In this document: piece after piece, positions 1-9,418 of the stretch | How the letters are laid out: each line of letters begins with the position of its first letter | Numbering within the stretch: the first letter of the stretch is position 1 | DNA from: Carnimonas nigrificans ATCC BAA-78 | Lineage (GTDB): Bacteria; Pseudomonadota; Gammaproteobacteria; Pseudomonadales; Halomonadaceae | DNA length: 64,000 nucleotides | Reading direction: 5' to 3' | Assembly: GCF_000526695.1 (NCBI RefSeq) | Contig: NZ_JAGO01000012.1 | Location: 186,001-250,000 of the forward strand | Made by a program: the position numbers and the translations under genes | Notes under the pieces: model-generated | Seen by the model: only the letters and a program-made list of their open reading frames with translations | Databases searched by the model: none | What the model was told of the DNA's origin: nothing

Positions 1-190
1 CGTTATCAACTATACCCTCCCGGAAGATCCCGAGGATTACGTTCACCGCATTGGGCGTACCGGACGTGCGGGGGCCAAGGGTACGTCGATCAGCTTTGTC
101 GGTGAGGAGGATGCCTTTTCACTGCCTGAAATCGAAGCCTTTATCAACGCCAAGCTACCGTGCGAGCATCCGCCGGAAGGGCTGCTTTGA
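1..190 (+). CDS. rhlB: RhlB-type DEAD-box RNA helicase, C-terminal end (partial)
   Basis: Only the last 62 codons are present, read in the frame starting at base 2 and ending with TGA at 188-190. The peptide contains [12 protein letters not shown], the helicase motif VI of DEAD-box RNA helicases. It continues with an SLPEIEAFI segment that resembles the E. coli RhlB core end (NLPAIEEYI). RhlB unwinds structured RNA and in enterobacteria works with the RNase E degradosome. The protein ends soon after the helicase core, without the long basic tail of RhlE or DeaD. The assignment to RhlB rather than another DEAD-box member rests on this short tail alone. Confidence 0.75.
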   Translation, partial: VINYTLPEDPEDYVHRIGRTGRAGAKGTSISFVGEEDAFSLPEIEAFINAKLPCEHPPEGLL

Positions 191-241
191 ACGCGGTCGA
201 ACTGCCTCTCTTCTCTCTCGTGAAAGGCGGTCAGACGCTAT

Positions 242-2392
242 ATGGTTAAGCCTGAAACAAAGGAAGAGATTCAGGGCGCCTATCGTCAGTTGCTCGACGG
301 TCTCAAGCTGAAGCCGCGCTATGGGCAGAAGCTGATGATCGCAGAAATTGCGCGAACGCTGGGCAGTATCGAGGCAGATAGCGAAGGGCTGCGGGTCGGT
401 AACGAGCATATTTGTGTGCTGGAGGCGGGCACCGGAACCGGTAAAACGCTGGCTTATCTGCTGGCGGCACTGCCGGTTGCCCGTGCTGCCAATAAGCGCC
501 TGATTGTCTCGACCGCGACGGTGGCGTTGCAGGAGCAGGTGCTGCACCAGGATTTGCCAGCGCTCAAGCAGCACGCTGGTATTCCGTTTTCGTATGCTCT
601 CGCCAAGGGGCGCGGTCGCTATCTGTGCCTGTCGCGGCTTGAGCAGGTGCTGGACGGCACTCAGGTCAACCCCACCATGTCACTGTTTGAGCGTGAACTG
701 GCGGCGCCCAATGAGCAGTTGGGTGAATTGGCCCAGGAGCTTGCTGGCGAATATGCCAACGGGCGCTGGGAAGGGGATCGTGACAGTTGGCCGGAACCGA
801 TCAACGATCGTGACTGGCGCCAATTGACCATTGATCATCGTCAGTGCACCAATCGGCGCTGTGGTCATTTCAGCGCCTGCGCCTTTTTCCGCGCTCGTCG
901 CAAGGTCGAAGAAGCTGATGTGATTGTCGTCAACCATGATCTGGTGCTTGCTGATCTGGCGCTCGGTGGCGGCATGGTGCTGCCTGCCCCAAAAGAGAGC
1001 TTCTACGTTTTCGACGAAGCGCACCATCTGCCTGACAAGGCGCTTGATCACTTTCATCACCGTTTGCCGCTGCATGGGGCTGGCCGCTGGATCAGTCTGC
1101 TCAAGCGCTCGCTTACTGAGATGAATGCGGCGCTAGGAAAGCAGGCGGTGATCGGGCGGCTGCTGGCGACCATTCCCGATGCGCTCGCCACCATAGAACC
1201 ACGCTTGACCGAAGTGCTGGGGGTTGCCGGTGGTTTTGAGCAGGCCCTGCCTGCGCTACAGGGGGAAAATACCACCCGCCGCCATCGCTTCGAGATGGGG
1301 CGAGTGCCTGTAGAATTTCGCGAACTGACCGCCACGCTGGTCTCTGCCTTTGCGGCGTTGTGCAAGTCGCTGGATGGCATGCTGGAGATATTGCGGGAGA
1401 GTCTTGATCCGGATAAAAGCACGGGGCTTGCCCGTGAGGTCGCCGAGGAGTGGCTGCCGCTGGTGGCGATGCTGCATGGTCGTGCCAATGATGCCTTTGC
1501 ATTGTGGCAAGCCTTTTCCGAGCCGGATGTGGAGCCTGAACAGCCGCCTCAGGCGCGCTGGATCGAGTTTCAAAGCGGGCGCGATAACGGCGGTGATGAA
1601 GTGGTGATTGCGGCCTCGCCGGTCAGCGCTGCTCATACCCTGGCGCAGCATCTGTGGGGGCGCTGCTTTGGTGCGGTGCTGACATCAGCAACCCTGACGG
1701 CTCTGGGCGGCTTCGAGCGTTTTCAGGAGCGAGCGGGGCTTGCCAATCGCTATCGCTATCAGCGCCTGCCCAGCTCATTCGATTATTCGCGTGCGGTATT
1801 GTCGGTGCCGCAAAGTGCGGTGGACCCGGCGCAACGGGATCAGCATGAGCGCTCGATCATCGACTTCGTGCGTGATCTCGGCAGCGATGAAGCGGTGCTG
1901 GTGCTCTTCTCATCGCGGCGCCAGTTGCGTGCGGTTGAGCAGGCGCTGTTTGATGACACAGCGACCCGCGAGCGCGCCAAGGCTATTCTAATTCAGGATC
2001 ATCTGCCGCGCCGCGAGCTACTGGAGCGTCACCGCAAGCGTATTGATGATGGCGAAGGCAGCATTATTTTCGGTCTGGCGAGTTTTGCGGAAGGGGTGGA
2101 TCTTCCTGGTCGCTACCTGCGTCATGTGGTGATTACCCGCCTGCCGTTTTCGGTGCCGGACGATCCAGTGGGAGCAACGCTCTCGGAGTGGATTGAAAGC
2201 CGCGGCGGCAACGCCTTTATGCGTATTACCGTGCCTGATGCGTCGATTCGTCTGGTGCAGGCGTGTGGACGCCTGATCCGCAAGGAGCAGGATGAAGGCA
2301 TGATTACGATTCTTGATCGTCGCATTGTCACCAAACGCTACGGCAAGGCGCTGCTTGATTCGCTGCCGCCATTTCGAAGAGAGATTGCCTAG
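242..2392 (+). CDS. dinG: ATP-dependent DNA helicase DinG
   Basis: This is a 716-residue superfamily 2 helicase of the XPD/DinG family, which unwinds DNA 5' to 3' and resolves R-loops and damaged forks. The Walker A motif EAGTGTGKT lies at residues 61-69 and the DEAH box at 258-261. Four cysteines (129, 202, 207, 213) are spaced as the ligands of the family's iron-sulfur cluster. The length equals that of E. coli DinG. The C-terminal half holds helicase motifs IV to VI, including LVQACGRLIR. It starts at ATG 242, 51 bases after rhlB, and is followed by a strong hairpin terminator shared with the convergent aroG. Nothing suggests damage to the gene. Confidence 0.93.
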   Translation: MVKPETKEEIQGAYRQLLDGLKLKPRYGQKLMIAEIARTLGSIEADSEGLRVGNEHICVLEAGTGTGKTLAYLLAALPVARAANKRLIVSTATVALQEQVLHQDLPALKQHAGIPFSYALAKGRGRYLCLSRLEQVLDGTQVNPTMSLFERELAAPNEQLGELAQELAGEYANGRWEGDRDSWPEPINDRDWRQLTIDHRQCTNRRCGHFSACAFFRARRKVEEADVIVVNHDLVLADLALGGGMVLPAPKESFYVFDEAHHLPDKALDHFHHRLPLHGAGRWISLLKRSLTEMNAALGKQAVIGRLLATIPDALATIEPRLTEVLGVAGGFEQALPALQGENTTRRHRFEMGRVPVEFRELTATLVSAFAALCKSLDGMLEILRESLDPDKSTGLAREVAEEWLPLVAMLHGRANDAFALWQAFSEPDVEPEQPPQARWIEFQSGRDNGGDEVVIAASPVSAAHTLAQHLWGRCFGAVLTSATLTALGGFERFQERAGLANRYRYQRLPSSFDYSRAVLSVPQSAVDPAQRDQHERSIIDFVRDLGSDEAVLVLFSSRRQLRAVEQALFDDTATRERAKAILIQDHLPRRELLERHRKRIDDGEGSIIFGLASFAEGVDLPGRYLRHVVITRLPFSVPDDPVGATLSEWIESRGGNAFMRITVPDASIRLVQACGRLIRKEQDEGMITILDRRIVTKRYGKALLDSLPPFRREIA

Positions 2393-2446
2393 GTAGCGAT
2401 TACAGCAAGCCATTGGATGGCGATTGAACATGCACGGTAGGATATA

Positions 2447-2490
2447 ACAACGCCGCGGAAGATCAGCTTCCGCGGCGTTGTCATCTTTTT
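2447..2490 (+). terminator. Rho-independent terminator of dinG
   Basis: A perfect 15-bp stem (2447-2461 with 2467-2481) and a 5-base loop are followed by CATCTTTTT. It lies between the convergent dinG and aroG genes. The T-run is on the plus strand, so it serves dinG best, but the symmetric stem may also stop aroG transcripts. Confidence 0.85.
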
Positions 2491-2533
2491 CAGCTCAGCG
2501 CATTCAATTCAGCAAGTGAAAGAGAGGCAGCGG

Positions 2534-3610
2534 CTAGTCTTCAAGCCGTTTTTTCAATGGTTCACGAACCCGCTGGGCCAGATCGGTCAGAATCTCGGCG
2601 GTTTTATCCCAGCCAATGCAGCCATCGGTGACCGAGACACCATATTGCAGGTCATCGAGGTTGGCGGGAATCTTCTGCGCTCCTTCAAACAGGTGAGACT
2701 CCAGCATAACCCCCATGATCGAGCGGTTGCCTTCGATAATCTGCTGGGCGATGTTTTCAAGCACCAGCGGCTGAAGCTCGGGCTGTTTGTTTGAGTTGGC
2801 GTGGGAGCAGTCCACCATCAGATTTGGGGCCACGCCCGCGGCGCTCAGCTCACGCTCGGCCAGTGAAATGCTGACGCTATCGTAATTGGGCTTGCCGTTG
2901 CCGCCGCGCAGTACCGCGTGGGCGTAGGCATTGCCGCGAGTGGTAATCACCGCGACTTCACCCTGCTGATTGATACCGAGGAAGCTGTGGCCGTGGGCGA
3001 CTGATTTCAGGGCGTTGACCGCCACTTCCAGGCTGCCATCGGTGCCGTTCTTGAAGCCGACCGGGCCTGAAAGCCCCGATGCCATTTCGCGGTGTGTTTG
3101 TGATTCAGTGGTGCGTGCACCAATCGCAGACCAGCTGATGCAGTCCTGCAAATATTGCGGTGAAATGGGGTCAAGCGCTTCGGTGGCGAGCGGCAGCCCC
3201 ATCTCGGTAAGCTCTACCAGCAGGCTGCGCGCAAGGGTCAGACCCTCTTCGATATGGAAGCTGTCGTCCATGCGTGGGTCGTTAATCAATCCCTTCCAGC
3301 CCACGGTGGTGCGCGGTTTTTCGAAGTAGCAGCGCATTACGATAAAAAGTGAATCGCTAACGCTATCGGCCAGCTTGCGCAGGCGAGAAGCGTATTCGCG
3401 GGCGGCCTTGACGTCATGAATCGAGCAGGGGCCTACCACGACCAGAAGGCGAGGGTCCTTGCCGTCAAGAATGTCCTGGATGACCTGACGGCTTTCCACG
3501 ACCAGTTGCGAGGCGGAGTGACTCAACGGGATGTTGTTCTTCAACTCAGCGGGAGTGATCAATAGCTTTTGATCGACCACATTGACATCGTTGGTTTGCT
3601 GCTCGGACAT
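2534..3610 (-). CDS. aroG: 3-deoxy-7-phosphoheptulonate (DAHP) synthase, class I
   Basis: This 358-residue protein is a class I DAHP synthase. It condenses phosphoenolpyruvate with erythrose 4-phosphate in the first step of aromatic amino acid synthesis. Visible family motifs are GPCSIHD (metal-ligand Cys62), KPRTTVGWKGL, GARTTESQTHR, FKNGTDG and the C-terminal CSHANSNK. The segment GLPLATEALDPISPQYL matches the tyrosine-regulated AroF form better than the phenylalanine-regulated AroG form, so feedback by tyrosine is my inference. The symbol aroG is used loosely; aroF would be equally defensible. The gene is monocistronic, convergent with dinG and divergent from rpoE. Confidence 0.9.
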   Translation of the reverse strand: MSEQQTNDVNVVDQKLLITPAELKNNIPLSHSASQLVVESRQVIQDILDGKDPRLLVVVGPCSIHDVKAAREYASRLRKLADSVSDSLFIVMRCYFEKPRTTVGWKGLINDPRMDDSFHIEEGLTLARSLLVELTEMGLPLATEALDPISPQYLQDCISWSAIGARTTESQTHREMASGLSGPVGFKNGTDGSLEVAVNALKSVAHGHSFLGINQQGEVAVITTRGNAYAHAVLRGGNGKPNYDSVSISLAERELSAAGVAPNLMVDCSHANSNKQPELQPLVLENIAQQIIEGNRSIMGVMLESHLFEGAQKIPANLDDLQYGVSVTDGCIGWDKTAEILTDLAQRVREPLKKRLED

Positions 3611-3702
3611 TGCGGGCCTTCCGGGAATCGAAAATGGGTAACGCTGAGCCTATGGAAGTAGAGCCTAGCATCGCTTGAATGTGAACTAGTGTACCTTAAG
3701 AA

Positions 3703-3730
3703 GGAACTTCTCGGCATGTGCTCTGTCTGA
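3703..3730 (+). promoter_or_regulatory. Sigma-E (AlgU) type promoter upstream of rpoE
   Basis: GGAACTT (3703-3709) and TCTGA (3726-3730) are separated by 16 bases. This is the -35/-10 pattern recognised by RpoE/AlgU sigma factors, so rpoE is probably autoregulated, as in E. coli and Pseudomonas. The transcript would have a leader of about 230 bases. The rest of the gap 3611-3965 shows no gene and no further clear signal. Confidence 0.75.
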
Positions 3731-3965
3731 TGAGATGCCTGCTACTTTTGGTGGGTGGCTCGCCTATCGGACAAGAAGTGCTCCCTCTGGCGCTGAAAGC
3801 TTGAATTTCAGCGGATTAGCGCAGATATACGCAGGGGGAGAAGTTTAATTCAAGGGTACTCAGTGGCCGGGCCGCAGCAAGAGTGATTCAGGGTAATCAT
3901 CGACCCACTTGCTGCATCGCCATTAGTGCGAATGCCTTGAGTAGGCCACCTTTTTGGGGGATCTC

Positions 3966-4574
3966 ATGTCAACAGCGTTGACTGACAAACAGCTCGTAGA
4001 GCGCGCCCAGGCTGGTGATTCGCGTGCCTTCGATCTGCTGGTCAAAAAGTACCAGCACAAGATCATTGGTCTGATCGGGCGCTACGTCTTCGATCAGGCT
4101 GAAGTTTATGATGTGGCTCAGGAAGCCTTCATCAAGGCGTATCGGGCGCTGGGCAAGTTTCGTAATGAAAGCGCCTTCTATACGTGGATTTATCGTATTG
4201 CCATCAACACGGCCAAGAACCATTTGGTAGCTCGCGGTCGCCGTCCTCCGGGCAGTGACATGGATATCAGCGATGCCGAGGTGCTCGATTTCAGTGGGCG
4301 TCTGGCGGATATCGAAACGCCTGAAGCGGCGATTGCGCGGGATCAGTTGGAAGCGGCGGTGTTTGAAGCGATTGAAAACCTGCCGGAAGACTTGCGCACG
4401 GCCATTACCCTGCGCGAGATGGATGGATTGGCTTATGAAGATATTGCCAATGTGATGCAGTGTCCGGTTGGTACCGTGCGTTCGCGCATCTTCCGGGCGC
4501 GTGAGGCGATTGATCAGCGCATTGATGAATTGATGAATCCAACCCTCAGTCACAATGGTGTATCGTCGGCCTAA
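3966..4574 (+). CDS. rpoE: RNA polymerase sigma factor RpoE/AlgU
   Basis: This is a 202-residue ECF sigma factor. Region 2 (FDQAEVYDVAQEAFIKAYRA and the following FYTWIYRIAIN) and region 4 (LPEDLRTAITLREMDGLAYE with a helix-turn-helix after it) are intact. It directs transcription of envelope-stress genes, and in Pseudomonas of alginate genes. I chose the ATG at 3966 (MSTALTDKQL) because GGGGGA lies just upstream. An upstream in-frame TTG at 3954 is less likely. The gene heads the rpoE-rseA-mucD locus and is preceded by a promoter of its own type. Its anti-sigma factor follows after 166 bases. Confidence 0.93.
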   Translation: MSTALTDKQLVERAQAGDSRAFDLLVKKYQHKIIGLIGRYVFDQAEVYDVAQEAFIKAYRALGKFRNESAFYTWIYRIAINTAKNHLVARGRRPPGSDMDISDAEVLDFSGRLADIETPEAAIARDQLEAAVFEAIENLPEDLRTAITLREMDGLAYEDIANVMQCPVGTVRSRIFRAREAIDQRIDELMNPTLSHNGVSSA

Positions 4575-4740
4575 GAGTATCTGAAGTAAAAGTATCTAGA
4601 GTCAGTACCTAGAGTAAAAGTGGTGTGGCGGGAATCAGCGCTGTTATTGGCACTCGGCGCGTTATAAAACTTTTTCGTGAACACGCTGTCCTAGTAACCG
4701 GTTATGAATTTTATGCAGCGTCTGCTATGAGGATGTGGCG

Positions 4741-5418
4741 ATGAATGACAAAGTCAGGGAATCTCTCTCTGCCGTTATGGACGGAGAAGGCGATGAGCTT
4801 GAGCTGCGCAGAGTGCTCAAGTCGCTGTCAAAATCACCGGAGGAGGCAGATACCTGGCGTCGTTACCACGTAATCGGCAGTGCCTTGCGCCGTGAGCGTG
4901 ATATTGATGTCACTATTGATCTGTCGGCGGCGGTGCGTGAGCGTATTGATGCACTGCAACCCGACCAGCTTGATGGCGAAGTCAGCGCCCAGGCCGGTAG
5001 CGCCAAGCGTCATGTCGGTCCCTTCTCCTTTATGGGCAATGCCGCCGTGGCCGCAGCCGTCAGCCTGATGGTCATCACCGGTGTGCAGGTATATCGCGGC
5101 ATGGACAGCGGTGGTACAGGCGGCAGTTCTGCCAGTGCGCCGGGAAGCTCCATGGCCTCTGCACCTGGGGTTGGCAGCTCGCTTGATGGCAATGCCAGTG
5201 CCTCAGGAGGCAGCTTCAGCACGGTAGGGCTGGTCTCCGAGCCGGTCAATGAGGATCGCTACTCCACAAGTTCCGGCAGCGGTAACTCACTATTCCCGGT
5301 ATACGCTGATGATCAGTCCTCCGCGGAAGCTCGCCGCCAGACCCGCTTGCTGCGAGGCTTTCTCGATCAGCACGCCCAGGATGCTGATGCTGCCTCCAGC
5401 AGCGGTGCACGCTTTTAG
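4741..5418 (+). CDS. rseA: Anti-sigma-E factor RseA/MucA
   Basis: This 225-residue single-pass inner-membrane protein should bind and hold the sigma factor encoded upstream. The cytoplasmic part (about 1-95) is the RseA N-terminal domain, with VRESLSAVMDGE and the WRRYHVIGSALRR helix. A membrane segment follows at about 99-118. The periplasmic part is Gly/Ser/Ala-rich, with little complexity until the conserved-looking RLLRGFLDQHAQ near the C-terminus, as at the end of MucA. GAGG lies 8 bases before the ATG. No rseB/mucB follows, so the usual periplasmic protector of RseA is not encoded next to it. A strong terminator follows. Confidence 0.88.
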   Translation: MNDKVRESLSAVMDGEGDELELRRVLKSLSKSPEEADTWRRYHVIGSALRRERDIDVTIDLSAAVRERIDALQPDQLDGEVSAQAGSAKRHVGPFSFMGNAAVAAAVSLMVITGVQVYRGMDSGGTGGSSASAPGSSMASAPGVGSSLDGNASASGGSFSTVGLVSEPVNEDRYSTSSGSGNSLFPVYADDQSSAEARRQTRLLRGFLDQHAQDADAASSSGARF

Positions 5419-5475
5419 TCACGAAGCACGGCATGTCTGGATAAATGAGCCGTCACATCGCCTCCGGCTATAAAG

Positions 5476-5513
5476 CGCCACTCTTCTTTCGAGAGAAGAT
5501 GTGGCGTTTTTTT
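5476..5513 (+). terminator. Rho-independent terminator of rpoE-rseA
   Basis: CGCCAC and CTTCT pair with AGAAG and GTGGCG around a TTCGAG loop, and seven T follow (5507-5513). This separates rseA from mucD, so mucD needs its own promoter. Confidence 0.85.
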
Positions 5514-5757
5514 CGTTCAGACGGTTATTCAGCATTCAGGTAGTCATTGATTACGAAAATGGGCGCTTCAGCGGGCGGTAATGATACTTCCTTGCATATT
5601 GCTGATGATATTGCGCGCAAATTGCTACATTTCGCGCCCGTGAGCAGGGCAAAATTCAGGTGAAGGTAGCTCAACGCTCGGCCTGGTTGGCGGCGTTGAG
5701 CGTATGCGGTAGTTGTGATTATCAAGGCTAGAAAAAGAAGGCAGGAGTAAAAATCCC
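5514..5757 (+). promoter_or_regulatory. mucD upstream region with a hairpin
   Basis: No coding sequence is visible between the rseA terminator and mucD. A 9-bp inverted repeat (GCTCAACGC 5669-5677, GCGTTGAGC 5693-5701) ends about 56 bases before the mucD start and would fold in the 5' leader. I see no GAACTT/TCTGA sigma-E promoter here. The ribosome site GGAG is at 5743-5746. Confidence 0.4.
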
Positions 5758-7245
5758 ATGCAGTTTGGTAAACAACGAACTTCTATCGTGGCGCTGGCGG
5801 TAGTTTCCGCGATGGCGCTCTCGCCATTAAGCTTTGCTCAGTCCACCGAGCAGAGCGCGGAGGCTGTTTCTACCCAGCGTTTGCCGAATTTCACTGCGCT
5901 GGTAAAAAAGGCAGCGCCGGCGGTCGTCAATATTTCGACCAAAAGAGAGGTGTCGTCTAACTCAATGATGATGGGGCCAGGCCAGCTGCCGGATATTTTC
6001 CGCCATTTTTTTGGCGATCAACTGCCTCCCGGTTTCAGCTTTGGTCCTGGTAGTGGCCCCGGTTATCAGGGGCGCGGTCACGATACCGTGGCATCCCTCG
6101 GCTCGGGCTTCATTATCAGTCAGGACGGCTATATTCTGACCAATGCCCATGTGGTGGAGGGCGCCGATTCCATTGAAGTGAAGCTCAATGATCGCCGCCA
6201 GTTGAAGGCCAAGGTGATTGGAAGCGACAAAAAAACCGATGTCGCGCTGATCAAGGTTGATGCCAATAATCTGCCGGTGCTGGAACGCGGTAACTCCAAT
6301 CAGCTTGAAACCGGTGAATGGGTCGCAGCGATCGGTTCGCCGTTCGGCTTCGATCACTCGGTCACCTCGGGCATTGTCAGCGCCATTAATCGCACGCTCT
6401 CGTCGGATAACTTCGTTCCCTTCATTCAAACGGATGTAGCCATCAATCCCGGCAATTCAGGTGGCCCCTTGCTGAACCTGCAAGGGCAGGTAGTGGGTAT
6501 CAATTCGCAGATATACACACGCAGCGGTGGCTTTATGGGCTTGTCGTTCGCGATTCCCATCAATATCGCGATGGAGGTAGCTGACGGTCTGAAAAAGGAT
6601 GGTCATGTGCATCGCGGCTATCTGGGGGCGGCGATTCAGGAAGTATCGAAGGATCTCGCGACATCACTCGGCCTGAGCGATACCAGGGGCGCGCTGATCG
6701 CGCAGCTCAAGCAAGGGGCTCCGGGTGAGAAGGGCGGCTTGAAACCGGGGGATGTGGTGCGCAGCGTCAATGGTCAGGAGATTGATACGCCGGATGAACT
6801 GCCGCGGCGCGTCAGTGCGATCAAGCCCGGGGAGACCGCTACGCTGGGCATCGTGCGTGACGGTAAAGAGCAGAGCCTGGCGATCAAGGTGGGTGACTGG
6901 CCGCAAGGCCCGGATGGCAATAATGGGTCAAGCGACCGCCAGGACGAGCAGCGGCGTATCGGGCTGGTAGTAGGCGATCTTGAGCGTGATGAGCTGCGTC
7001 GGCTTGGCGTGCCGCATGGCGTCGTGGTGCAGCAGGTGGACCCAGACGGTGCCGCTGCCAATGCCGGCATTCAAGCGGGCGATGTGCTGGTTGATCTCAA
7101 TCGTCAGGCCATTACCTCGGGAGAAAAATTACGCACCATCGTGGCGGACATCCCCCATGATCGCCCCGTAGCCCTGCGCGTTGCCCGCGGAGGACAACTG
7201 CTGTTCGTTGCGCTGCGACTGGATAACAAACAAAGCGACGAGTAG
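5758..7245 (+). CDS. mucD: Periplasmic serine protease MucD/DegP
   Basis: This 495-residue HtrA-family protease has a Sec signal peptide (about 1-27, ending SFA). The catalytic triad is visible as His131 (LTNAHVVEG), Asp161 (KKTDVALIKV) and Ser234 (NPGNSGGPLLN). Two PDZ domains follow, at about 275-380 and 405-490. MucD degrades misfolded envelope proteins and, in Pseudomonas, dampens the AlgU response. Its place beside rpoE-rseA fits the algU-mucA-mucB-mucD arrangement with mucB absent. A Met/Gly/Pro/Phe-rich insert (about 69-107) before the protease core is typical of the DegP/MucD branch. Confidence 0.92.
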   Translation: MQFGKQRTSIVALAVVSAMALSPLSFAQSTEQSAEAVSTQRLPNFTALVKKAAPAVVNISTKREVSSNSMMMGPGQLPDIFRHFFGDQLPPGFSFGPGSGPGYQGRGHDTVASLGSGFIISQDGYILTNAHVVEGADSIEVKLNDRRQLKAKVIGSDKKTDVALIKVDANNLPVLERGNSNQLETGEWVAAIGSPFGFDHSVTSGIVSAINRTLSSDNFVPFIQTDVAINPGNSGGPLLNLQGQVVGINSQIYTRSGGFMGLSFAIPINIAMEVADGLKKDGHVHRGYLGAAIQEVSKDLATSLGLSDTRGALIAQLKQGAPGEKGGLKPGDVVRSVNGQEIDTPDELPRRVSAIKPGETATLGIVRDGKEQSLAIKVGDWPQGPDGNNGSSDRQDEQRRIGLVVGDLERDELRRLGVPHGVVVQQVDPDGAAANAGIQAGDVLVDLNRQAITSGEKLRTIVADIPHDRPVALRVARGGQLLFVALRLDNKQSDE

Positions 7246-7546
7246 TGCAGCTAGCTTTCAGTGAAATGATTACGCGGGTGATACGTGGGTGAATAGTGTA
7301 ACGGGCCTATTGAGGCCCGTTTTGCTGTGTCACTGCCTCAAATACTGGGCACAAGATGCTGCGGATGGCGTCTGCTGGTATTGATTGCCCTCTTGAAAGC
7401 GGTTAGTTGTTCCTCTGCGCTGTTACCTTTGGCACGCTACCGGTACAATTACCCCTTTCCCCGTCAGCGATAAGGGTGACAGGCCCATGGCCTGACCCGA
7501 TAGCGATAGCGGCAGGTACCCCGAACAGGATTTTGGTAACGCTTTT
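7246..7546. other. mucD-lepA intergenic region
   Basis: This 301-base gap holds the mucD terminator (7301-7324) and, presumably, the lepA promoter. A TACAAT at about 7444 could be a -10 box but has no good -35. No gene is visible. Confidence 0.5.
7301..7324 (+). terminator. Terminator of mucD
   Basis: An 8-bp stem ACGGGCCT (7301-7308) / AGGCCCGT (7313-7320) with loop ATTG is followed by a short T-run. Confidence 0.7.
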
Positions 7547-9364
7547 ATGGCAAAAGACGCAGCGCCTTCACCTCTAAGCAATATTCGTAATTTCAGCATC
7601 ATTGCTCACATCGACCACGGCAAGTCGACGCTCGCTGACCGCATCATTCAGCTATGTGGCGGCTTGACCGAGCGCGAGTTGAAGGAGCAGGTGCTCGACT
7701 CGATGGATATTGAGCGCGAGCGAGGCATTACCATCAAGGCGCAGTCGGTCACGCTTGATTATCAGGCGGAAGACGGTGAGGTGTATCAGTTCAACTTCAT
7801 TGATACCCCTGGGCACGTGGATTTTTCCTATGAAGTGTCGCGCTCGCTCTATGCCTGCGAAGGGGCGCTGCTGGTTGTCGATGCCGCACAGGGCGTTGAA
7901 GCGCAGTCGGTGGGCAATTGCTATACCGCCATCGAGCAGGGCCTTGAAGTGCTGCCGGTGCTGAACAAAATGGATCTGCCGCAGGCCGATCCTGAAGAGG
8001 TTTCCCAGCAGATCGAAGAGATTATCGGCCTGGACGCTACCGATGCCTGTCGTGTGTCGGCGAAAAGCGGTCTGGGCATGGAGCAGCTGCTTGAGCGTCT
8101 GGTGCGGGACATTCCTCCGCCCAAGGGCAATCGTGAAGCTCCGTTGCAGGCGCTGATTATCGACTCGTGGTTTGATAATTATCTGGGCGTGGTGTCGCTG
8201 ATCCGTGTCTTTGATGGTGAGCTGCGCAAGGGCGACAAGGTGGAGATGAAGTCCACCGGTCGTCACTGGGACGCCAACGTCGTAGGTATCTTTACCCCCA
8301 AACGTACCGAAACCAACGTGCTGCGAGCGGGTGAAGTGGGCTTTCTGGTCGCGGGTATCAAGGATATTCACGGCGCTCCCGTGGGCGATACCATCACTCA
8401 CGCCAAAACTCCTCAGGTGGAGCGTCTTCCCGGCTTCCAGAAGGTCAAGCCGCAGGTTTACGCGGGCATGTTCCCGATCAGCGCCGATGACTATGAAGCC
8501 TTCCGCGATGCGCTGGAAAAGTTGGCGCTCAATGATGCCTCGCTGGATTACGTGCCGGAAAATTCGGACGCACTGGGCTTTGGTTTCCGTGTCGGCTTCC
8601 TCGGCACGTTGCACATGGAGATCATTCAGGAGCGTCTGGAGCGTGAATACGATCTCGACCTTCTGACTACGGCACCGACGGTAATTTATGAGCTGCTGAT
8701 GGATTCCGGTGAGGTGATCTACATCTCCAATCCATCGAAGCTGCCCGATCTTTCCAGCGTGGCCGAAATGCGCGAGCCGATCACTCGTGCGACCATTCTG
8801 GTGCCGCAGGAGTACGTCGGTAACGTGATTACCGAGTGCGTTAACCGGCGCGGCATTCAGAAGGATATGCAGGTGCTGGGTAATCAGATGCAGCTCACCT
8901 ATGAGCTGCCGATGAGCGAAGTGGTGATGGACTTCTTCGATCGCCTCAAGTCGATTACCAAAGGCTATGCTTCCCTCGATTACAGTTTCGAACGTTTTGA
9001 AGCTGCCAAGCTGGTGCGTCTGGATGTACTGATTAACGGTGATCGCGTCGATGCTCTGGCGGTGATCATTCATCGCGATCAGGCCGAGCCGCGCGGTCGG
9101 GTGCTGGTCGAGAAAATGAAGGAACTGATTCCTCGCCAGATGTTTGACGTTGCTGTACAGGCGGCCATTGGTGGCCATGTGATCGCACGTTCGACGGTCA
9201 AGGCGCTGCGCAAGAACGTGACTGCCAAGTGCTATGGCGGCGACGTTTCGCGTAAAAAGAAACTGTTGCAGAAGCAGAAGGAAGGTAAAAAGCGCATGAA
9301 GCAGGTGGGCAGTGTTGAAATTCCGCAGGATGCGTTCCTTGCGGTGCTGCGTACCAACGATTAA
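7547..9364 (+). CDS. lepA: Translation elongation factor 4 (LepA)
   Basis: This 605-residue ribosomal GTPase (E. coli LepA has 599) acts on stalled or mistranslocated ribosomes and during assembly. The G1 motif AHIDHGKST is at residues 20-28, the G3 DTPGH motif follows the switch region, and NKMD is G4. The EF-G-like domains II, III and V are followed by the LepA-specific C-terminal domain ([20 protein letters not shown]). The gene stands immediately before lepB, as in E. coli and Pseudomonas, with a 54-base gap that suggests cotranscription. Confidence 0.96.
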   Translation: MAKDAAPSPLSNIRNFSIIAHIDHGKSTLADRIIQLCGGLTERELKEQVLDSMDIERERGITIKAQSVTLDYQAEDGEVYQFNFIDTPGHVDFSYEVSRSLYACEGALLVVDAAQGVEAQSVGNCYTAIEQGLEVLPVLNKMDLPQADPEEVSQQIEEIIGLDATDACRVSAKSGLGMEQLLERLVRDIPPPKGNREAPLQALIIDSWFDNYLGVVSLIRVFDGELRKGDKVEMKSTGRHWDANVVGIFTPKRTETNVLRAGEVGFLVAGIKDIHGAPVGDTITHAKTPQVERLPGFQKVKPQVYAGMFPISADDYEAFRDALEKLALNDASLDYVPENSDALGFGFRVGFLGTLHMEIIQERLEREYDLDLLTTAPTVIYELLMDSGEVIYISNPSKLPDLSSVAEMREPITRATILVPQEYVGNVITECVNRRGIQKDMQVLGNQMQLTYELPMSEVVMDFFDRLKSITKGYASLDYSFERFEAAKLVRLDVLINGDRVDALAVIIHRDQAEPRGRVLVEKMKELIPRQMFDVAVQAAIGGHVIARSTVKALRKNVTAKCYGGDVSRKKKLLQKQKEGKKRMKQVGSVEIPQDAFLAVLRTND

Positions 9365-9418
9365 TGGCCGAAAAGAAGCGCTTGCCGGACGATTCGAATA
9401 ACTGGATGTAGAAGCCTG

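Noticed and set aside
7652-9178. Open frame of 508 codons on the minus strand opposite lepA
   Set aside because: Antisense to a conserved GTPase gene, rich in His, Gln and Arg as expected for a shadow, with no motif.
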